Below, one piece after another: positions 24,848 to 33,946 of a DNA stretch of 43,024 nucleotides. The stretch spans positions 1 through 43,024 of the forward strand of contig JAILDL010000032.1 of NCBI GenBank assembly GCA_024689465.1. Direction: 5' to 3'. Within the stretch, counting starts at the first letter, position 1. Each line of letters starts with the position of its first letter. Both the position numbers and the translations under genes were made by a program. Under the pieces are notes generated by a model, which did no database searches, had not been told where the DNA came from, and saw only the letters and a list, made by a program, of their open reading frames with translations. Source of the DNA: Lachnospiraceae bacterium. Its GTDB lineage: Bacteria > Bacillota > Clostridia > Lachnospirales > Lachnospiraceae.

Positions 24848-25960
24848 CTAGTTGGTGATAGTCTGCTCGGTCTCTTTGTCGAATACGTGGATCTTTTCAA
24901 CATCGAGTGCGAACTTGATCTTGTCACCAGGTCTGGATGTAGTTCTGGAATCTACTCTTGCAGTAATAGGGAACTGCTCCAGATCGAAGTATAAGAATAC
25001 TTCAGCACCCAGAAGCTCGTATACCTTAACGGTAGACTCAAATACGCTCTGAGGAGATGCAGATACGAACATCTCGGAATCATATACGTCTTCAGGACGG
25101 ATACCAAAGGTAACAGTCTTTCCAACATAACCACCGTCAACCAGCTTCTTAGCCTTTGCGGGAGGCATCGGAATCTCATGTCCGGCAATCTTCAGAGCAA
25201 CGGTATCACCGTTCTTTGTAACTTCTGCATCCAGGAAGTTCATCTGAGGAGATCCCATGAATCCTGCTACGAACAGGTTGTTGGGCTTGTCGTACAGGTT
25301 CTGAGGTGTATCTACCTGCTGGATCACACCATCCTTCAGAACTACGATTCTGGTACCAAGGGTCATAGCCTCGGTCTGATCGTGTGTTACGTAGATGATG
25401 GTGGTTCCCAGATTCTGGTGTAACTTAGCGATCTCAATACGCATCTGTACACGCAGCTTTGCATCCAGGTTGGAAAGAGGCTCATCCATCAGGAATACCT
25501 TGGGCTCACGAACGATCGCACGACCCATGGCAACACGCTGTCTCTGTCCACCGGAAAGAGCCTTGGGCTTACGATCCAGTAAAGATGTTAAATCAAGGAT
25601 AGCTGCTGCTTCACGAACCTTCTTGTCGATGGTTGCCTTGTCAACCTTTCTTAACTTAAGACCAAATGCCATGTTATCGTACACGGTCATGTGGGGATAC
25701 AGAGCGTAGTTCTGGAATACCATCGCGATATCTCTGTCCTTAGGCTCTACATCGTTCATTAACTTTCCGTCGATGTACAGTTCACCGGAAGAAATATCTT
25801 CCAGACCTGCGATCATACGAAGTGTGGTAGACTTACCACATCCGGAAGGTCCTACGAAGATGATAAATTCCTTATCTGTGATGTCAAGGTTAAAGTCCTT
25901 AACTGCTTCGAATCCGTTAGGATAAACTTTACAAACATTCTTCAGCTGTAAACTAGACAT
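24848..25960 (-). CDS. ugpC: Carbohydrate ABC transporter ATP-binding protein (MsmX/UgpC type)
   Basis: A 370-residue ABC ATPase that energises sugar importers. Walker A GPSGCGKST is near residue 38; the signature LSGGQRQRVAMGRAIVREP is followed by Walker B LMDEP and the switch THDQTEAM; a C-terminal TOBE/MalK-type regulatory domain occupies about 240-370. No permease or binding protein is adjacent, the normal situation for MsmX-like ATPases that serve several permeases. Codon choice is more biased than in the neighbours, suggesting high expression. A strong GAGGAGG ribosome binding site is present. The intergenic 25961-26087 is AT-rich; TATACT near 26019-26024 is a possible -10 without a good -35. 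Confidence 0.94.
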   Translation of the reverse strand: MSSLQLKNVCKVYPNGFEAVKDFNLDITDKEFIIFVGPSGCGKSTTLRMIAGLEDISSGELYIDGKLMNDVEPKDRDIAMVFQNYALYPHMTVYDNMAFGLKLRKVDKATIDKKVREAAAILDLTSLLDRKPKALSGGQRQRVAMGRAIVREPKVFLMDEPLSNLDAKLRVQMRIEIAKLHQNLGTTIIYVTHDQTEAMTLGTRIVVLKDGVIQQVDTPQNLYDKPNNLFVAGFMGSPQMNFLDAEVTKNGDTVALKIAGHEIPMPPAKAKKLVDGGYVGKTVTFGIRPEDVYDSEMFVSASPQSVFESTVKVYELLGAEVFLYFDLEQFPITARVDSRTTSRPGDKIKFALDVEKIHVFDKETEQTITN

Positions 25961-26087
25961 TTCTGAATTCCTCCTCTTGTGTCTGTTAAACTAGATGGGT
26001 TTCCCCTGTATCTACGAGTATACGGGTTTTAACAAAAGAACACCATGCCACAATTTAACAAAGATTTTTACGTCGTTTATAAAAAAT

Positions 26088-26115
26088 GCCCATAAGACTC
26101 GTGCTTCTTTTGGGC
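26088..26115 (-). terminator. Terminator of the metG-yesL operon
   Basis: Minus-strand GCCCA...TGGGC with an inner AAGA/TCTT stem and a run of six T's afterwards (26081-26086). It lies 45 bases after the YesL stop and upstream of the ATPase gene's leader, so it could also act as an attenuator for the latter. Confidence 0.75.
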
Positions 26116-26159
26116 AAAAGACAAATTGCACAAGACCTGTGGGCATCCTATGTTGGTTT

Positions 26160-26912
26160 TTACTGATTGTCCGTGTCATTTTCTGCGGGATCTGCCGTCT
26201 GCGCCTGGGCTATAGAAGCTCCCTCTTCCGCTTCCTGCGGCTTCTCTTCAGATGCGGGAACCTGTACGGTAAAGTCCTCATCAGAAGTGATCTCCGTCAC
26301 TTCTTCCGGCTCAAAGCGCTTAAAGATCTTGGAATACAGTGCTGCGCTTCCGAACGCCGGCAGGGTAAATCCGAACATGACGAGGAACGGTGTCATCTGA
26401 AACAGGGCAAGATACGCCAGAAACCAGGGAACCGCATTCATCAGGATCATCAGAAATACCTTGGGGAAATTGGCGATCCCCATGAGGAAGGCGTTCTTCA
26501 GCGTATTTTTTACCGTATTATCGAAGCGGGATAATACAGGGAATACCATGGTCATTCCGATCAGGGATAAGAAGATCACCACGCCCACCAGAATGGTCAG
26601 TACCAGCGGAAATCCTCCCTGCAACAATATGTAGATATCTCCGACAAAAACAAAGATCAGGACCAGCATCATCAGCCAGATGACGGTTGCCTGCAGGAAA
26701 TTCTGCTTAAAGGAATTGAAGAAGCTTTTGGTGATATAGCCTTCTTCGTTGCGGACCATCTTCAGGCACACATAATGTGTCGCCGTAAGCGATGCCCCGA
26801 TGGTGATAATGGGAATGCAGCAGATCAGGCAGAGGATGTTCAGCCAGATCAGGTCGGCCATCCGGCTTAAGAAACGCATTACCGGGCTGTCCAGGTTAAA
26901 AATCTTATCCAT
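26160..26912 (-). CDS. YesL family (DUF624) membrane protein
   Basis: 250 residues with about five membrane segments (roughly 18-45, 75-95, 100-125, 145-170, 172-195) and the family opening IFNLDSPVMRFLSRMADLIWLNILCLICC. An acidic, Ala/Glu-rich cytoplasmic tail (200-250) contains no known motif. YesL proteins are often found beside sugar ABC transporters; their role is not established. The gene lies 9 bases after the tandem-HD gene and ends this operon. Confidence 0.85.
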   Translation of the reverse strand: MDKIFNLDSPVMRFLSRMADLIWLNILCLICCIPIITIGASLTATHYVCLKMVRNEEGYITKSFFNSFKQNFLQATVIWLMMLVLIFVFVGDIYILLQGGFPLVLTILVGVVIFLSLIGMTMVFPVLSRFDNTVKNTLKNAFLMGIANFPKVFLMILMNAVPWFLAYLALFQMTPFLVMFGFTLPAFGSAALYSKIFKRFEPEEVTEITSDEDFTVQVPASEEKPQEAEEGASIAQAQTADPAENDTDNQ

Positions 26913-26921
26913 GTTGCTTTG

Positions 26922-28157
26922 TTACTCCTTACGTTCGTATTGCTCTTTCAATTGCTGATACTGATTGGTCAGTATCCTGTTCTGACCGCACATATCCCGT
27001 ACTTTCTTAAGTGCCAGAGCGGTGATCTCCGTATAATTGGCATTGAAGGTTTCTGCCAGCGGCCGGTCCAGCTTTCCAAGATCTGCTTCTGTGAGGATCT
27101 TGGCCATGACGCCTACCCTATCCGGATTGTAGGCGGGATCTTCCTGTATCAGCAGCTCCGAAACCCGATCTGCCAGTTGCAGGATCTTCTGTTCCTGATC
27201 GATCTGATAATTTTTCAGCTGCTTGGGATATCCGGTTCCGTCCATTCTCTCATGATGGGCGGCTGCTATATCCACGATCTTCTGGCTCAAACGTCCGGCG
27301 CAGATCTTATTCATCAGTGTGATATGGGTCTGCAGTAATTCTTCGTCCGGTTGGTCCGGCAGTCCGATCATTCCGATGTCATGCACGATGGCTGCATAAT
27401 ACAGATGATCTCTCTGGGTATCTTCCAGGATCAGCTGATCACACATCTGCATGGCTACACTCATACAGCAGATGGTCCGGCGCATCACCAGATCATCCTT
27501 AAGGCCGATGACATAGACCAGCATTTCCATAAATTTCTTTTTATCGCTGTTGGTAAACAGCATATAATCCAAAGCGGTCTCCAGTTCCGGCTTGTATTCC
27601 GAAGAACGGATCTTGCTGACCAGGTCGTATTTGTTGGCACTTTGATACATCAGATCCAGGGCCTGGAGCGAAAGGTGCTTGCCACCCATCTTATGAAACA
27701 TGGTCAGGTCAAACTGATCTCCAAGGGATGTGGAGTACAGATCTACTTTTTCCGCCAGGTTCAGCTGGGATGCCAGTTCCATCTCCGGAACACGCATGGC
27801 ACTGAGCTGCTCGTAATCCATGTGATGAAACAGTACCGGTTTGGCCGCATCGCCGAGGGGAGAATAGTTTCGCAAAAACAGATATCCGTATGCGGAATGA
27901 GGAACGTAATCCCGTCCTTCATATCGGAGGCGATCGTTTACATCATCGGTGGCATAGACTCCCACATCATGAAAGACGGACATCATCACGATATCCGCGA
28001 TCTCAAAGCCTTCCAGTTTGCCCTGGCTCTCCAGCATGCGGCTCATGATATAGCCCACTCTGCTGCCATGGCTCATAGGTGCCGGATTGATAAAGGATAA
28101 CGCATCTCTGACCAGTCTGAATATATCTGCACTGCTGATATAGTTCATAGCTCTCAT
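26922..28157 (-). CDS. Tandem HD-domain protein (HD-GYP type phosphodiesterase)
   Basis: 411 residues with two HD modules. The first (about 25-200) keeps His30, His63-Asp64, His87 and His111-His112 but has no GYP motif. The second (about 235-345) has His259-Asp260 (HDIGMIG, with Met replacing the usual Lys), His278, His301-His302-Glu and Asp306-Gly-Thr-Gly-Tyr-Pro311, plus Asp330, so it looks metal-binding and probably active on c-di-GMP or a related dinucleotide. There is no membrane or receiver domain. Its ATG overlaps the GNAT stop by 4 bases (ATGA); YesL follows 9 bases later. Confidence 0.88.
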   Translation of the reverse strand: MRAMNYISSADIFRLVRDALSFINPAPMSHGSRVGYIMSRMLESQGKLEGFEIADIVMMSVFHDVGVYATDDVNDRLRYEGRDYVPHSAYGYLFLRNYSPLGDAAKPVLFHHMDYEQLSAMRVPEMELASQLNLAEKVDLYSTSLGDQFDLTMFHKMGGKHLSLQALDLMYQSANKYDLVSKIRSSEYKPELETALDYMLFTNSDKKKFMEMLVYVIGLKDDLVMRRTICCMSVAMQMCDQLILEDTQRDHLYYAAIVHDIGMIGLPDQPDEELLQTHITLMNKICAGRLSQKIVDIAAAHHERMDGTGYPKQLKNYQIDQEQKILQLADRVSELLIQEDPAYNPDRVGVMAKILTEADLGKLDRPLAETFNANYTEITALALKKVRDMCGQNRILTNQYQQLKEQYERKE

Positions 28158-28621
28158 CCCTCCTCAAAGATCATGGGAGTGTAACGGATCCCGTCTCTTA
28201 TCTCTTCCCTGCCTGTGTCTTTAAATCCGATCCGGTGATAAAAGGGTATGCCGTAAGGCGACGCAAATACCGTCAGCTTACCGGCGCCTGCTGTCTGATA
28301 TAACGCGTGAACCAATGCTTTGCCGATCCCCATTTTCTGGTACTCCGCATCCACGAACAGAAGAGAGATGTGGTATACATTGCGCAGGGTGATCATCCCG
28401 ATGATCTTCCCTTCTGCCTTAGCGATCAGCATTTTATATTCTCCCAGCAGAAACATCCTCTCCAATCTGGGGTCGGTTATAAAATCCAGAAAATTCCGGA
28501 TCCCTTCTTCCTCGTAGTCAGCAGCTTCAAAACGCAAAAAGGTACGCCAGGCCAGGGCCATGGCATCATCCCAATCGCATCCGGCTGCCGTCATGATACG
28601 AAATCCATCCAACCTATCCAT
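28154..28621 (-). CDS. GNAT family N-acetyltransferase
   Basis: 155 residues from the ATG at 28621; a GTG at 28633 is an alternative start. The acetyl-CoA binding segment (LLFVDAEYQKMGIGKALVHAL) and C-terminal strand (LTVFASPYGIPFYHRIGF) are typical of small GNAT enzymes. The substrate cannot be predicted. It overlaps the previous gene by 8 bases and the next by 4. Confidence 0.85.
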   Translation of the reverse strand: MDRLDGFRIMTAAGCDWDDAMALAWRTFLRFEAADYEEEGIRNFLDFITDPRLERMFLLGEYKMLIAKAEGKIIGMITLRNVYHISLLFVDAEYQKMGIGKALVHALYQTAGAGKLTVFASPYGIPFYHRIGFKDTGREEIRDGIRYTPMIFEEG

Positions 28622-29018
28622 GCAGCAGTCCACTAAAGAAATCGGTAAATCGTTTTTGGATCCCTTCGAAAAATTCCTGTGTTTTCCGGCGGATCAGGTC
28701 ATCTGTGGCTTCTTTGGGTTCCTCTGCCACATCTTCGGTAAAACTCTGGTAAAGCTCTTCTCCCTTGGATTCCAGTTCCAGATCCGGGATCCCGTTTTCC
28801 TTTGCATCCGAGAGCATACCGTCAAGGGATCCCCCCAGCGTTTCCAGGGAGGAAACTGCTTCGCTTCCTCTGCTCTCGATCTCTCCGGCAATGGTTTCCA
28901 CCACCGCAGCATAGGAGCCGGCAGAAGCAGTTCCTTCTCCCTCATTGTACTGCAGGATCCAGACCACTACTGCGATCACCAGTAAAATTGCTATGATTGT
29001 AAATAATTTTCTTGCCAC
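28614..29018 (-). CDS. Small membrane-anchored protein of unknown function
   Basis: 134 residues with an N-terminal uncleaved signal anchor (about 4-22) and an acidic, helical, extracytoplasmic remainder (Glu/Ser-rich, near coiled-coil). No family recognised. It is tightly packed between the hydrolase (6-base gap) and GNAT (8-base overlap) genes, so it is translated as part of the operon. Confidence 0.7.
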   Translation of the reverse strand: MARKLFTIIAILLVIAVVVWILQYNEGEGTASAGSYAAVVETIAGEIESRGSEAVSSLETLGGSLDGMLSDAKENGIPDLELESKGEELYQSFTEDVAEEPKEATDDLIRRKTQEFFEGIQKRFTDFFSGLLHG

Positions 29019-29024
29019 GTACGA

Positions 29025-29960
29025 TCATTCCGCCTTTGCAAAGCGCATCAGCCAGTTATACAGGTCTTCGTATACCTGTTCCCGGTCCACTTCGTTCAGG
29101 ATCTCATGGCGATCCTCCGGATAAAGCTTGCACTCGATGTTCGTCATGCCCACTTCCTTTAAGGACGCCACAGAGCGTTCCACTCCAGCTGACCACTCGC
29201 CCACCGGATCTTCCGCGCCGGACACAAACAGTACCGGCAGATCCTTGGGGATCTGGTTCAGATTCTTCTTGTCATAAAAGCGGATGATAAACTCTGCCAG
29301 TCCTTTGTATCCGTTTAAGGTAAAGGTAAATCCGCACAGAGGATCTTCCTCATATTTGCGTACATTCTCCGGATTTCTGGAAAGCCAGTCAAAGGGAGAA
29401 GTATGGTTGGGGATCTTCTTGAAATACTCCGCCGACGACAGATTGTTGAGGAACGTGCTCTTATGCTTGTCGCCCTGGAAGAGGCTTAAGATCCCTGCCA
29501 TGGTCTTCAGGAGTTTGGCGGTTCCCAAAGGCACCATTCCGGTTCCCATGATGATCATGGCATCCACGCCGCTTCCGTAACGATACATATAATTACGCGC
29601 AATGAAGGAGCCCATGCTGTGACCCAGGATCACATACGGCACACCGGGATATTCCTGCTGCGTCATCTTCTTTAAACGATGTACGTCCCTTACGACCACC
29701 GTCGCAGGATCCTTTCTGCAAAAATATCCGTACACCGGATTATCTCCCACGGACTTACCGTGCCCGAGATGATCCTCGCCGCAGACCAGGATCCCTTTTC
29801 CTGCCAGATATTCCGCAAAGGGAGCATATCGCTCGATATACTCACACATTCCGTGAACGATCTGAAGGATCAGGACCGGTTTCTTCTCCGGGATCCAACG
29901 TACTGCATGGATCCTGGATTCGTTATCTCTGGAGTCATAGAATAATTCCTGCTTTGTCAT
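29025..29960 (-). CDS. Alpha/beta hydrolase (monoacylglycerol lipase-like)
   Basis: 311 residues from the ATG at 29960, which has AGGAGGGG upstream; the in-frame ATG at 29978 has no site. Serine-hydrolase (Hydrolase_4) features: oxyanion HGMCE (36-40), nucleophile elbow GHSMGS (Ser115), the acid residue in SGAEDPVGEW (about 250) and the histidine in EDRHEIL (about 280). Likely a cytoplasmic esterase or lysophospholipase. It lies 40 bases after metG. Confidence 0.9.
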   Translation of the reverse strand: MTKQELFYDSRDNESRIHAVRWIPEKKPVLILQIVHGMCEYIERYAPFAEYLAGKGILVCGEDHLGHGKSVGDNPVYGYFCRKDPATVVVRDVHRLKKMTQQEYPGVPYVILGHSMGSFIARNYMYRYGSGVDAMIIMGTGMVPLGTAKLLKTMAGILSLFQGDKHKSTFLNNLSSAEYFKKIPNHTSPFDWLSRNPENVRKYEEDPLCGFTFTLNGYKGLAEFIIRFYDKKNLNQIPKDLPVLFVSGAEDPVGEWSAGVERSVASLKEVGMTNIECKLYPEDRHEILNEVDREQVYEDLYNWLMRFAKAE

Positions 29961-30000
29961 GGTACCCCTCCTTAACATGCGCTTTGGTTCTATGGAACTC

Positions 30001-32004
30001 TTAGCAGATCTCTGCTCCGGCAGGCATCGGCTTTTCCGGTGTCATCAGTGCAAGGTTTCCTTCTGCATCTTCCGCACACAGGAGCATTCCTTCCGACTGA
30101 ACACCGGCCAGGGTCGCAGGCTTTAAGTTTACCAGGACCATTACCTTCTTACCCACCATCTCTTCCGGAGAATAGTACTTCTTGATACCGGATACGATCT
30201 GCTTTACTTCATTTCCGATCTTCACCTGAGAACACAGCAGCTTCTTGGACTTCGGTACTTCTTCGCACTTGATGATCTCGCCTACCTGGAACTGCATTTT
30301 CGCAAAATCGTCGTAGCTGATCTCCGGCTTCTTTTCCAGATCGATGACCGTTTCTTCCTTGGCAGCTTCCTCAGCCTTTGCTGCAGCAGCTACCATCTCC
30401 GGATGCTTTTCTGCCATCTGTTTTGCTACCTTTTCCATGGTCTCTTCCATGTCGGCTCTGGCAAAAAGGATCTCCGGCTGCTCCGTTACCTTGTTTCCGG
30501 AAGGATACAGACCGAACTCACCCAGCCGGTCAAATCCGCGCAGCTGAGTATTTAACTGTGCTGCGATGCGGTCCGCTGTTTCCGGCATGAAGGGGGACAA
30601 CAGGGAGGCACCGATGGTAATGCTCTCGATCAGGTTGTAGAGAACCGTAGCCAGGCGGTCTTTCTTTGCTTCATCCTTTGCAAGAACCCAGGGCTCTGTC
30701 TCGTCGATGTACTTGTTGCAACGCTTGAAGAGGTTAAAGATCTCCGTTAATGCATCGGCTACGCGGAGGTCATCCATCTTCTTTTCGACTTTATCGTAAG
30801 TGGAGGTTACCAGTGCCTTCAGGCTTTCATCCACATTTTCTGCTCCTTCTGCTACACCGACGCCCTTGTTTTCCACAATGCCGCCAAAGTATTTGTTGCT
30901 CATGGAAACGGTGCGGTTTACCAGATTGCCCAGGGTGTTGGCCAGATCGGAGTTCATACGCTCTACCATCAGCTCCCAGGTAATCACGCCGTCATTTTCA
31001 AAAGGCATCTCATGGATCATGAAATACCGAACGGCATCCACACCGAAGATCTCTGTCAGATCATCTGCATAGATCACGTTTCCTTTGGATTTGCTCATCT
31101 TGCCGTCGCCCTGCAACAGCCAGGGATGACCGAATACCTGCTTGGGAAGGGGCTCCCCTAAGGCCATCAGGAAGATCGGCCAGTAAATGGTATGGAATCT
31201 TACGATATCCTTTCCGATCAGATGAAGATCGGCGGGCCACAGCTTCTTGTACTGCTCGGTGCTGTTTCCGTCCGCATCATATCCGATCCCGGTGATGTAG
31301 TTGGTCAGCGCATCCAGCCATACGTACACAACGTGTCTGTCATCAAAGTCGACCGGGATTCCCCATTTGAAAGAGGAACGGGATACACAAAGATCCTGGA
31401 GGCCGGGCTTTATGAAGTTGTTGATCATCTCATTCTTACGGGATACGGGCTGAATAAATTCCGGGTGGCTCTCAATATGCTGTACCAGGCGATCCGCATA
31501 CTTGCTCATACGGAAGAAATACGCTTCTTCCTTTGCAAGATGTACTTCCTCTCCACAGATCGGGCACTTCCCGTCCTTTAACTGGGAATCGGTATAGAAG
31601 GCTTCACACTCGGTACAGTACATGCCCTCGTATGCCCCTTTGTAAATATCTCCCTGCTCATAGAGCTTACGGAAGATCTTCTGCACCTGCTTTTCATGAG
31701 GTGCATCCGTGGTGCGGATGAAATGATCGTAGGAGGTGTTCAGGCAATCGCAGATCGCCTTGATCTCTCCTGCCACTCCGTCTACAAAATCCTTGGGGGA
31801 CTTGCCTGCCTTGGCAGCTCTGTCTTCTATTTTCTGTCCATGCTCATCTGTTCCGGTCTGAAACCATACATCGTAGCCGTCTTTTCTCTTATAACGTGCA
31901 ATGGCGTCTGCCAGCACGATCTCATAGCTGTTTCCGATGTGGGGCTTACCGGACGTATAAGCGATCGCTGTTGTAATATAATACTTTCCTTTATTCTGAC
32001 TCAT
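30001..32004 (-). CDS. metG: Methionyl-tRNA synthetase
   Basis: 667 residues. HIGH-type motif PHIGN (21-25), zinc-knuckle cysteines in CTEC...CPIC (about 128-149), KMSKS at 302-306, an anticodon-binding helical domain, and a C-terminal OB-fold tRNA-binding domain (about 565-667) with a Glu/Ala/Lys-rich linker before it. A strong terminator ends only about 13 bases upstream of its start codon. It heads the operon metG-hydrolase-small protein-GNAT-HD-yesL. Confidence 0.96.
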   Translation of the reverse strand: MSQNKGKYYITTAIAYTSGKPHIGNSYEIVLADAIARYKRKDGYDVWFQTGTDEHGQKIEDRAAKAGKSPKDFVDGVAGEIKAICDCLNTSYDHFIRTTDAPHEKQVQKIFRKLYEQGDIYKGAYEGMYCTECEAFYTDSQLKDGKCPICGEEVHLAKEEAYFFRMSKYADRLVQHIESHPEFIQPVSRKNEMINNFIKPGLQDLCVSRSSFKWGIPVDFDDRHVVYVWLDALTNYITGIGYDADGNSTEQYKKLWPADLHLIGKDIVRFHTIYWPIFLMALGEPLPKQVFGHPWLLQGDGKMSKSKGNVIYADDLTEIFGVDAVRYFMIHEMPFENDGVITWELMVERMNSDLANTLGNLVNRTVSMSNKYFGGIVENKGVGVAEGAENVDESLKALVTSTYDKVEKKMDDLRVADALTEIFNLFKRCNKYIDETEPWVLAKDEAKKDRLATVLYNLIESITIGASLLSPFMPETADRIAAQLNTQLRGFDRLGEFGLYPSGNKVTEQPEILFARADMEETMEKVAKQMAEKHPEMVAAAAKAEEAAKEETVIDLEKKPEISYDDFAKMQFQVGEIIKCEEVPKSKKLLCSQVKIGNEVKQIVSGIKKYYSPEEMVGKKVMVLVNLKPATLAGVQSEGMLLCAEDAEGNLALMTPEKPMPAGAEIC

Positions 32005-32024
32005 ATCCTTACCTACTTAAAAAA

Positions 32025-32058
32025 GGCCGCCTTCCGTCCTTAAGGTCAGAAGACGGCC
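32025..32058 (-). terminator. Hairpin terminator between the transketolase genes and metG
   Basis: GGCCGCCTTC and GAAGACGGCC pair over 10 positions (one G-U) and six or more T's follow on the minus strand (32019-32024). The U-tract ends 13-15 bases before the metG ATG, leaving no space for a metG promoter. Confidence 0.85.
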
Positions 32059-32072
32059 ATTTCTCTATTTCA

Positions 32073-33020
32073 TTATTTGCCTAAAAATGCCTTCACCTGC
32101 TTGTAGACACCGGGGCCGTCCAGTTCATACTTCTGAACCAGTGCAGCTGCGGAGCCGGACTCGCCGAAGATATCCTGCATGCCGATCTTGCATACGGGAA
32201 CAGGGTATTTTGCAGACAAAGCATCACATACGGCGCTGCCTAAACCGCCGATCACAGAATGCTCTTCTGCAGTTACAACCTTACCGGTCTTCTTTGCGCT
32301 CTTGATGATCAGGTCCTCATCCAGAGGCTTGATGGTGCAGATGTTGATGACTTCTGCGGAGATGCCGTCTGCTGCCAGCTGCTCAGCTGCTGCCAGAGCG
32401 CTGTCTACGCAGATACCGGTGGCAACGATGGTCACATCGGTTCCTTCCCGTACAACGCTGCCCTTGCCGATCTCAAACTTGTAGTCGTCTCTGTCATTGA
32501 TCACATTGCAGGCTGCACGACCGAAGCGGATGTAAACCGGTCCGTTGTATTCTACTGCAGCACGTACGGCTGCTCTTGCTTCTACATCATCTGCAGGGCA
32601 CATGACTACCATACCGGGAATGGTACGCATCAGTGCGATATCTTCCAGACACTGGTGGGAAGCACCGTCTTCACCAACGGTGATACCTGCATGGGTTGCT
32701 CCGATCTTCACGTTTAAGTGAGGATATCCTACTGTATTGCGAACCTGCTCAAAAGCACGTCCTGCAGCAAACATGGCAAAGGAGCTTACAAAGGGAATGT
32801 ATCCGGTCGTGGACAGACCTGCTGCGATGCCCATCATGTTGCATTCAGCGATACCGCAGTCAATGTGCCGTTCCGGAAATGCCTTCTTAAATGTAAGGGT
32901 TTTGGTAGCATTTGCAAGATCCGCATCCAAAACCACCAGGTTGGGATATTCTTTTCCCAGTTCTGCCAGAGCGTTGCCGTAGCTTTCTCTGGTTGCTATC
33001 TTCTTAACTTCTTCTGCCAT
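32073..33020 (-). CDS. Transketolase, C-terminal (pyrimidine-binding) subunit
   Basis: 315 residues, about half of an ordinary transketolase. It carries the pyrimidine-binding and C-terminal domains (EDGASHQCLEDIALMRTIPGM, then a lysine-rich C-terminal module). The start ATG at 33020 shares its A with the TGA stop of the N-terminal subunit gene (TGATG); an in-frame GTG at 33026 is an alternative. Split transketolases are common in Clostridia and form a complex that exchanges two-carbon units in the pentose phosphate pathway. Confidence 0.93.
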   Translation of the reverse strand: MAEEVKKIATRESYGNALAELGKEYPNLVVLDADLANATKTLTFKKAFPERHIDCGIAECNMMGIAAGLSTTGYIPFVSSFAMFAAGRAFEQVRNTVGYPHLNVKIGATHAGITVGEDGASHQCLEDIALMRTIPGMVVMCPADDVEARAAVRAAVEYNGPVYIRFGRAACNVINDRDDYKFEIGKGSVVREGTDVTIVATGICVDSALAAAEQLAADGISAEVINICTIKPLDEDLIIKSAKKTGKVVTAEEHSVIGGLGSAVCDALSAKYPVPVCKIGMQDIFGESGSAAALVQKYELDGPGVYKQVKAFLGK

Positions 33021-33865
33021 CAGCACGCACCTTCTTTCTCAAGTTCTTCGCCGATCTTCTCCAGATCTGCCATTGCTACGGCATACTGCTCATCATTGGG
33101 AGCCTTGCCGTGCCAATCTACGCTGCCTTCCATGAAGGATACGCCCTTGCCCTTTAAGCTGGTTGCGATGATCGCGGTGGGCATGCCCTTTGTCTGTCTT
33201 GCTTCCTTGAAAGCTGCCCGCAGAGCATCAAAATCATGGGCATCTACTTTGATCACATGGAAATTAAATGCTTCAAATTTCTTGTCAATGGGTCTGGGGG
33301 AACATACGTCGTCAATGGAACCGTCGATCTGCAGGCCATTGTTGTCTACGATCACACAGAGGTTGTCCAGTTTTCTGTGGCCGGCAAACATCGCTGCCTC
33401 CCATACCTGGCCCTCTTCGATCTCACCGTCTCCCAGCAGGGTATATACACGAAAATCCTTGCCCTGCATTCGTGCACCCAGTGCCATACCTACGGCCGTG
33501 GAGATACCCTGTCCCAAAGAACCGGTAGACATATCCACTCCGGGGATCTTCTTCATATCCGGGTGACCCTGCAGGTAAGAGCCTAACTTTCTCAATGTGG
33601 TCAGATCTTCCACAGGGAAATAGCCTCTGTTTGCCAGAGTAGAGTACAAACCGGGTGCTGTATGACCCTTGGACAGAACAAAACGGTCTCTGTCTTCCTT
33701 CTTGGGCTCCTTGGGGTCGATGTTCATCTCTTCGAAATACAGATAGGTGAAAATATCTGCTGCCGATAAAGATCCGCCCGGGTGGCCTGCTTTTGCGCTA
33801 TGGACTGCGGTGACGATCCCTTTTCGGATGTCATTCGCATGCTTCTTAAGCTGTAAATTATCCAT
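33020..33865 (-). CDS. Transketolase, N-terminal (ThDP-binding) subunit
   Basis: 281 residues. It has the GDG...NN thiamine-diphosphate and metal site (LGDGEIEEGQVWEA ... CVIVDNN), the histidines of the substrate funnel (GHPGGSLS, GHTAPG), and ends where the second subunit begins. It forms one functional enzyme with the downstream gene. A promoter is located 76 bases upstream. Confidence 0.94.
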   Translation of the reverse strand: MDNLQLKKHANDIRKGIVTAVHSAKAGHPGGSLSAADIFTYLYFEEMNIDPKEPKKEDRDRFVLSKGHTAPGLYSTLANRGYFPVEDLTTLRKLGSYLQGHPDMKKIPGVDMSTGSLGQGISTAVGMALGARMQGKDFRVYTLLGDGEIEEGQVWEAAMFAGHRKLDNLCVIVDNNGLQIDGSIDDVCSPRPIDKKFEAFNFHVIKVDAHDFDALRAAFKEARQTKGMPTAIIATSLKGKGVSFMEGSVDWHGKAPNDEQYAVAMADLEKIGEELEKEGAC

Positions 33866-33917
33866 CTCTTTCTCCCTTCGCTATGATCTCACTTCTGAAT
33901 GGATTTTCACACTTTCT

Positions 33918-33946
33918 AATGTAGCACATAATATGCCCCATGTCAT
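33918..33946 (-). promoter_or_regulatory. Promoter of the split transketolase genes
   Basis: Minus strand ATGACA (33941-33946), a 17-base spacer and TACATT (33918-33923). The -35 box overlaps the stop codon of the Mrr-like gene. Confidence 0.55.

Noticed and set aside
32005-32072. T-box or SAM riboswitch ahead of metG
   Set aside because: The gap holds only the terminator hairpin; no specifier loop, T-box sequence or SAM-type core is visible.
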